DNA of 46,214 nucleotides, taken from assembly GCA_021741145.1 (NCBI GenBank), contig JAIOYK010000044.1, positions 1 to 46,214 on the forward strand, read 5' to 3'. The notes under the pieces were generated by a model that was not told where the DNA came from, ran no database searches, and saw nothing but the letters and a program-made list of their open reading frames with translations. This document shows, one piece after another, positions 41,507-46,214 of this stretch; within the stretch, counting starts at the first letter, position 1, and every line of letters begins with the position of its first letter. This DNA is from Rhodospirillum sp. GTDB taxonomy: Bacteria > Pseudomonadota > Alphaproteobacteria > Rhodospirillales > Rhodospirillaceae. Made by a program: the position numbers and the translations under genes.

Positions 41507-43612
41507 ATGAGCGTGAAGACGAGCGAACCCCCGTGTGACCTCGAGGGTGTCGATGAAGCGCAAGACCTCGATTCGGAGGGACATGACAGACTCCTTCCGC
41601 CGAAGCTCGCCGTTACGCTGGCCGTGCTGTCGGCGCTTTACGCGCTTTTCCATCTGGCGGTTCTGAATTTCTGGTCCATCGACGAATGGGTCTTCCGGGT
41701 GCTGCACGTGAACATGGGCGCGGCCCTGGCCTTTATCGGGCTCAAGACATGGCGCGGAGAGAAAGGCCACGCCGTGGCGCTACCGGATTGGCTGTTGGTG
41801 GTCGCGGCCATTGGCTGCTCCGCCTATGTGGGGATCAACCTGCAACAACTCATCATGCGGACCGGGGTTATCACCACGATCGGGGATTTGATTTGTGGGA
41901 TCGCCGGAACTTTGGTTGTGCTGGAGTTCGCTCGGCGGGTCTCGGGACTCATCTTACCAATCATCGCGCTGGTCTTCGTGGCCTACGTCTTTATCGGCCC
42001 ATGGCTGCCGGGTCTCCTGCACCATTCCGGCTTTCGCACCGATAATTTCATTTCCTTCCTCTACAGTCAGGACGCGATCTTCGGAATGACCGTGGCGGTC
42101 TCGTCCCGTTACATCATCCTGTTCGTCGCTTTCGCGGTTTTCCTTCAGGCTTCGGGGGCGGGCGAGTATTTCATGCGCCTCGCCATGGCGCTGTTTGGCG
42201 CGACACGGGGGGGACCGGGCAAGGTATCGGTTTTCTCGGGTTTGCTGTTTGGCACGGTGTCGGGTTCAGCCGTGGCCAACGTCGTGGCCTCGGGAACCTT
42301 TACCATTCCAATGATGCGGCGGGTCGGGTATTCGCGCGAAAGCGCGGGTGCGATCGAGGCGGCCTCGTCCTCGGGCGGCCAGTTGGCGCCCCCGGTCATG
42401 GGGGCGGGGGCCTTCATCATGGCCGAAATCACCGGCATCCCCTATTCCGAGATCATCATCGCCGCGGCGCTCCCCTGTCTGCTGTTCTATCTGGCGATCT
42501 ATCTAACCGTCGACCTTCAGGCCCGGCGCCTTGGACTGACCGGCATTCCGCGCAAGGAGCTGCCGAAGCCGCGTGACCTGGTCCGGGACGCCTTTCTTCT
42601 GCTGCCACTCGTGGTGTTGCTCTATTTGCTGCTCTCGGGATATTCGATCATCGCCGCGGGCACCTGGGGGCTCGCCGCGACGTTGCTGGTCATGATGTGC
42701 CGCGAGATCGGCTTTCGCTCTTCCGTTCTGGCCCTGCCACTGGTGCTGTTCATCGTCCTGCCGCGAACCGGAATGCCGGTGAATTTCGCGGGCGCCATCG
42801 CCTTTCTGTCGAGCGCGGCGTTGATGCTCATGCTGGCACTGGCGCGGGGCAAGGCGAAGACCCTGCCCGCCGTGCTCAAAACCATGGCCGTGACCACCTT
42901 CAATGGGTTGGCGGACTCGTCGCGCAAATCGTTGCAATTGATCAGTGTCATGGCCTGCGCGGGTATCGTGGTGGGGGTTCTGGGGTTGACCGGCCTTGGC
43001 GGACGGTTTTCGTCGGTGCTGCTCTCCGCGGCGGGCGACAACCAACCGCTGGCATTCGGTCTGGCCATGATGATTTCAATCGTCCTCGGCATGGGCATGC
43101 CCACCACCGCGGCCTATGCCATTGCCGCCGCGGTGGTGGCGCCCGCGTTGCAACAGATGGGTATTTCGCCTCTCGCCGCGCATATGTTCGTCTTTTACTG
43201 CGCGGTCATCTCGGCGATCACGCCCCCGGTCGCCATCGCGGCCTTCGCCGCGGCGGCTATCTCTGGAGGCAAGCCCTGGCCCACATCGATCCGGGCCATG
43301 CGCTTCGGCATCGCCGCTTTCGTGTTGCCCTTCATGTTCTACACCAGCCCTCAAGTCCTATTGCAGGGCCCGTGGATTGAAACCGTCCAGGTCTTCGCCA
43401 CGGCACTGGTCGCCATCTATCTGATCGCCGTCGCGGGTGAAGGATGGATGTTCGGAAACATCGGCCCAATCGAACGCGTTCTGGCCGCTATCGCCGCGCT
43501 GTTGCTGCTTTGGTCGAGCCTATCCACCGACATCGCCGGCCTCGTCATGGCGGCGGGTCTTCTGATCTGGACCCGCCGCCGTGCCAGCCAACAAGCCCGG
43601 CAAACAGCCTGA
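41507..43612 (+). CDS. TRAP transporter fused permease (4TM/12TM)
   Basis: A 701-residue membrane protein combining small (DctQ-like) and large (DctM-like) TRAP subunits. The N-terminal ~120 residues are followed by DctM-type segments such as FSGLLFGTVSGSAVANVVAS and GGQLAPPVMGAGAFIMAEIT, and later MGMPTTAAYAIAAAVVAPAL, hallmark motifs of TRAP 4TM/12TM fusions used with TAXI-type receptors. AGGGAGGATCAG precedes the ATG. With the next gene it imports a small organic acid, driven by an ion gradient. Substrate is not readable from sequence. Confidence 0.92.
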   Translation: MSVKTSEPPCDLEGVDEAQDLDSEGHDRLLPPKLAVTLAVLSALYALFHLAVLNFWSIDEWVFRVLHVNMGAALAFIGLKTWRGEKGHAVALPDWLLVVAAIGCSAYVGINLQQLIMRTGVITTIGDLICGIAGTLVVLEFARRVSGLILPIIALVFVAYVFIGPWLPGLLHHSGFRTDNFISFLYSQDAIFGMTVAVSSRYIILFVAFAVFLQASGAGEYFMRLAMALFGATRGGPGKVSVFSGLLFGTVSGSAVANVVASGTFTIPMMRRVGYSRESAGAIEAASSSGGQLAPPVMGAGAFIMAEITGIPYSEIIIAAALPCLLFYLAIYLTVDLQARRLGLTGIPRKELPKPRDLVRDAFLLLPLVVLLYLLLSGYSIIAAGTWGLAATLLVMMCREIGFRSSVLALPLVLFIVLPRTGMPVNFAGAIAFLSSAALMLMLALARGKAKTLPAVLKTMAVTTFNGLADSSRKSLQLISVMACAGIVVGVLGLTGLGGRFSSVLLSAAGDNQPLAFGLAMMISIVLGMGMPTTAAYAIAAAVVAPALQQMGISPLAAHMFVFYCAVISAITPPVAIAAFAAAAISGGKPWPTSIRAMRFGIAAFVLPFMFYTSPQVLLQGPWIETVQVFATALVAIYLIAVAGEGWMFGNIGPIERVLAAIAALLLLWSSLSTDIAGLVMAAGLLIWTRRRASQQARQTA

Positions 43613-43661
43613 AAAGGCGACCTTTGAAATCCCCAACAAAACTGAATACAGGAGGAATTCC

Positions 43662-44642
43662 ATGACAATCGTAGGTAAGACTTTCGCCGTCGCGGCTTTG
43701 ACCGCCAGTTTCGCGCTGCCCCTTGCCGCCCAAGACGCCCCGTCCTCGATGACCATCTCCACCGCGTCGCCGGGCGGTGTCTATGCGGTCTATGGCGAGG
43801 GCGTCGCGCAACTTGTCACCGATGTGGTGGGTATCCCAACCTCGACCCGGCAGACACAGGGTCCCGCGCAGAATCTCCTGCTTCTGAAAGCGGGCCAGAC
43901 CGAACTGGCGATGACCACCTCGGGCCCTGCATTCGAGGCAATGCACGGAGAACTCGAATTGGCGCCCGGCGAAGAATACAGCGATTTGCGTGCGCTCTTC
44001 GCGATGTATCCGACGCCCTTTCAGATGATTGCCTTGGCCAAAAGCGAGATTTCATCGCTGGAGCAACTGGACGGCAAGCGCGTGGGCGCGGGTCCCCGCG
44101 CGGGAACCGGCGGCACCTATTGGACTCGCTGGCTCGATCGCATGGGACTCGACGCATCCCTACAATATGGCGGCATTGGCGACCAGGCCAGTCAACTCGC
44201 CGACGGCCGGCTCGATGCCATCGTGACAGCCGGTGGCATTCCCCATCCCTCTCTCTCGGAGCTGGAGAACACACAGGACGTGACCATCTTCGGCATGTCC
44301 GATGAGACCCTGTCGAACATTCTCAAAAGCAATCCTTACGCGGTGGCCTTCACCATTCCGCGGGGCACCTACAACACGCCCAAGGGCGATCTCGCGACCG
44401 TGGCCATGTGGAACTTTGTCGTGGCGGATGCCTCGATGTCCGACGATGTGGCCTATGAAATCACCAAGGCGGTGCTTGAGGGGAATGACCGCATGATCAC
44501 GGTTCATTCCGCGGCCAAGGACACATTGGCCAAGAATATCCTGAAAAATACCTTCATCCCGCTGCATCCCGGCGCCGCGCGGTACTACAAGGAAATTGGT
44601 CTTTCGATTCCCGACGCCATCGCGCCGGGCACGGCGGGGTAA
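43662..44642 (+). CDS. TAXI-family TRAP solute receptor (periplasmic)
   Basis: A 326-residue secreted receptor: signal peptide about residues 1-23 (TFAVAALTASFALPLAA), then the TAXI pattern TISTASPGGVYAVYGEGVAQ, QNLLLLKAGQTELAMTTS, GKRVGAGPRAGTGGTYWTRW and QLADGRLDAIVTAGGIPHPS. The AGGAGG box lies at standard spacing before the ATG at 43662. It captures the ligand for the fused TRAP permease. The ligand class is unknown; TAXI receptors often bind glutamate or related acids. Confidence 0.92.
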   Translation: MTIVGKTFAVAALTASFALPLAAQDAPSSMTISTASPGGVYAVYGEGVAQLVTDVVGIPTSTRQTQGPAQNLLLLKAGQTELAMTTSGPAFEAMHGELELAPGEEYSDLRALFAMYPTPFQMIALAKSEISSLEQLDGKRVGAGPRAGTGGTYWTRWLDRMGLDASLQYGGIGDQASQLADGRLDAIVTAGGIPHPSLSELENTQDVTIFGMSDETLSNILKSNPYAVAFTIPRGTYNTPKGDLATVAMWNFVVADASMSDDVAYEITKAVLEGNDRMITVHSAAKDTLAKNILKNTFIPLHPGAARYYKEIGLSIPDAIAPGTAG

Positions 44643-44647
44643 GGTCC

Positions 44648-46030
44648 ATGAGTCTCGCGTCGACCGCCCCCGGGCTTCTCTCCCAAACGGCTGGCTACAA
44701 ACGCGCCGCGGAAATCTTCGGAGAAGCGGGGACGGTCGGCGCATATCTGCGCTTCGAAGCCGCCCTCGCCGAAGCCGAGGGTGGCATTGGGGTAATCCCT
44801 TGCGAGGCGGTCGCGCCCATCCTGGCGGTCTGCCGCCGCGAGAGGATCGATTTCGACCTGCTGCGGACCGGGAGCGCCATGGTGGGGTATCCCATCGTGC
44901 CGCTCGTCTCGATGCTGGCCGAGTTGGTGGGGGAGCACGGGCGATGGGTTCACTATGGCGCCACCACGCAGGACGTCATGGATACGGCCCAGGTGTTGCA
45001 GCTCCGCGCGGCGCTCGCGGGCGTCCTGGCCGATCTCCCCAGGGTCGAACGGCCGCTGGCGGATTTGTGTGACACCTATCGAAGGACCCCGATGGCGGGG
45101 CGGTCGAAACTTCAGCACGGCGTGCCGGTCCCGTTCGGCTACAAGGCCGCGGTCTGGCTCGACCAGATCATGCGCGCGCGGGCCGGCCTGACGCGCGCCC
45201 TCGACGAGGCGTCCATGGTGCAATTCGGGGGCGCGGTCGGGACTCTGGCATCGCTGCGCGGCACGGGCATGGAGGTCCGTCGGAGATTGGCGAAGGGTCT
45301 CGCCCTGGCGGAACCCTCCATTTCCTGGCACGTCAGCCGGGACCGCATGACCGCGCTCTCCGCGTCCATCGCGACACTGCTGGCCGCGCTGGCCAAGATG
45401 GCGGGAGATATCGCCCACCTCATGTCGACCGAGATCGGGGAACTCCGCGAACCCGCGGCGAAAGGCCGAGGCAGTTCCTCGACGATGCCGCAAAAGCGCA
45501 ACCCGGTGATCTGCGAGGCCATTCTGGAGGCCGCGCGGGATGTCAGGCATGCCCCCACCGTGCTGCTGGAAGCCATGCTACAAGAGCAGGAGCGCGGCAT
45601 CGGCCATGGCTACCGCGAACGCAGGGTTCTCTGCGACGCGGTCCAACACCTTGCCGGAGCGGTTTCCCTGGCGGACGAACTTCTCGCGGGGCTCGAGGTG
45701 AACGAGGCCCGCATGCGAAGCAATTTGGAAATGACCAAGGGATTGATCCATTCCGAGGCGGTGATGATCCATCTTTCGGACAGCTTCGGCCGGATCAAAG
45801 CCCATCATCTTTTGCATGAGATTTCGCATCGGGTCGGTGAAACCGGTATCGATCTTGGCGCCGCCATCGAGGACGCGACCGGCATGCCGCTTCCCCGATA
45901 CGTGCTTGATGCGAGGATCCAAATCGAGGCCCCGCAAGATATGATCGATATGGTGCTGGAAGACTTTTCGCGCGAAATCGAGAACGCCGGACGGGTCGAG
46001 ACAATCAGACAACGGGAGATCCCGACCTAG
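44648..46030 (+). CDS. Fumarase/adenylosuccinate-lyase superfamily enzyme (PcaB-like)
   Basis: A 460-residue lyase 5 nt behind the TAXI receptor gene. Superfamily signature GRGSSSTMPQKRNPVICEAI with the catalytic Ser in the SS-x-M-P-x-K-x-N loop, plus HYGATTQDVMDTAQVLQLRA and KLQHGVPVPFGYKAAV carrying the second and first conserved stretches. Length and layout fit adenylosuccinate-lyase-like and 3-carboxy-cis,cis-muconate cycloisomerase members. Predicted chemistry: elimination of fumarate, or the reverse, from an adduct. As part of a TRAP operon under a GntR regulator it probably cleaves the imported substrate. The stop coincides with the start of an IS1182-like element, so the last residues could be altered by the insertion. 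Confidence 0.85.
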   Translation: MSLASTAPGLLSQTAGYKRAAEIFGEAGTVGAYLRFEAALAEAEGGIGVIPCEAVAPILAVCRRERIDFDLLRTGSAMVGYPIVPLVSMLAELVGEHGRWVHYGATTQDVMDTAQVLQLRAALAGVLADLPRVERPLADLCDTYRRTPMAGRSKLQHGVPVPFGYKAAVWLDQIMRARAGLTRALDEASMVQFGGAVGTLASLRGTGMEVRRRLAKGLALAEPSISWHVSRDRMTALSASIATLLAALAKMAGDIAHLMSTEIGELREPAAKGRGSSSTMPQKRNPVICEAILEAARDVRHAPTVLLEAMLQEQERGIGHGYRERRVLCDAVQHLAGAVSLADELLAGLEVNEARMRSNLEMTKGLIHSEAVMIHLSDSFGRIKAHHLLHEISHRVGETGIDLGAAIEDATGMPLPRYVLDARIQIEAPQDMIDMVLEDFSREIENAGRVETIRQREIPT

Positions 46031-46214
46031 CAGTCTGTCGGATTTTCCACCGTTCTGGTATGATCATTGATGGCGAAATTCAGAGATTTCAACCGTAATC
46101 AGCTGTTCCTGTTGCCCCCCAGTCTGAACGATTGGGTCCCAGAGGACGACTTGGCCCATTTCGTGATCGCGGCAGTCGACCGAGTGAGCTTGGATGCTTT
46201 CAAGATCAGCCATT
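46028..46214 (+). mobile_element. Left part of an IS1182-like insertion sequence (runs off window)
   Basis: Directly after the lyase stop (CTAG at 46027-46030) comes CAGTCTGTCGGATTTTCCAC, compatible with an IS left end, then a transposase gene starting at 46070. The insertion is flush with the stop codon, and CTAG is a common IS target. The right end is outside the window, so borders cannot be verified. Confidence 0.65.
46070..46214 (+). CDS. IS1182-type transposase, N-terminal part
   Basis: 48 residues are visible: FRDFNRNQLFLLPPSLNDWV and PEDDLAHFVIAAVDRV, the usual N-terminal pattern (QxxLLPPSLDDWLPEDHLA) of IS1182-type transposases. The rest lies beyond the window edge. Confidence 0.8.
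   Translation, partial: MAKFRDFNRNQLFLLPPSLNDWVPEDDLAHFVIAAVDRVSLDAFKISH

Overview
The window reads as chromosomal DNA of a GC-rich Alphaproteobacterium, most likely a Rhodospirillales member. The support is a DUF1491 protein (a family I know mainly from Alphaproteobacteria), dense ATGA-coupled operons, a TAXI-type fused TRAP transporter and a cell-surface glycan locus of the kind found beside flagellar or O-antigen genes in that order. Species cannot be fixed from sequence alone. Most of the first 36 kb is an accessory surface-glycan region patched with insertion-sequence debris; the remainder is mostly ordinary chromosome plus one catabolic operon.

Left part (1-12.8 kb): two different nonulosonic-acid cassettes lie tail to tail. 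Cassette A (+ strand, 2-3688) is a standard legionaminic/sialic-type set: LegC-like aminotransferase (cut by the window edge), NeuC/LegG epimerase, NeuB/LegI synthase and NeuD-type acetyltransferase. Cassette B (- strand, 8622-4401) is unusual: a NeuB-like synthase with altered active-site motifs, an SpsF-like cytidylyltransferase, a Gfo/Idh protein lacking the catalytic lysine motif, and a GSA-aminomutase-like aminotransferase. After a decayed stretch comes a 1067-residue fusion of a GT-B/CDP-glycerol-transferase-like domain and a sulfotransferase domain.

Middle (12.8-22 kb): broken IS5- and IS701-type transposases clip the 3' end of a lysine-2,3-aminomutase-like gene. Then follow an HD hydrolase, an MFS transporter, a class I glutamine amidotransferase, DUF1491, and a coupled response regulator/multi-PAS histidine kinase pair.

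Second glycan region (22.2-35.2 kb, - strand): B12-radical SAM enzyme, UbiA-type polyprenyl-phosphate phosphoribosyltransferase-like protein, HAD phosphatase, two methyltransferases, then a GT-C-like integral membrane protein and a third methyltransferase, the latter part strikingly A/T-rich. A plausible reading is a polyprenyl-phosphate-pentose pathway feeding a membrane glycosyltransferase. Behind an IS3 scar lies an ABC polysaccharide exporter (ATPase, permease) with a glycosyltransferase-like protein.

Right part (35.8-46.2 kb): a class V aminotransferase faces a divergent MocR regulator with repeated ATTGTC boxes between them; a small basic protein, pseudopilin-like protein, DUF167 and YggT follow, then tRNA-Ala(CGC) with promoter and terminator. 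A GntR/UTRA regulator diverges from a TRAP-TAXI transporter and fumarase-superfamily lyase, with overlapping palindromes in the shared promoter region. The window ends inside an IS1182-like element placed directly at the lyase stop codon.
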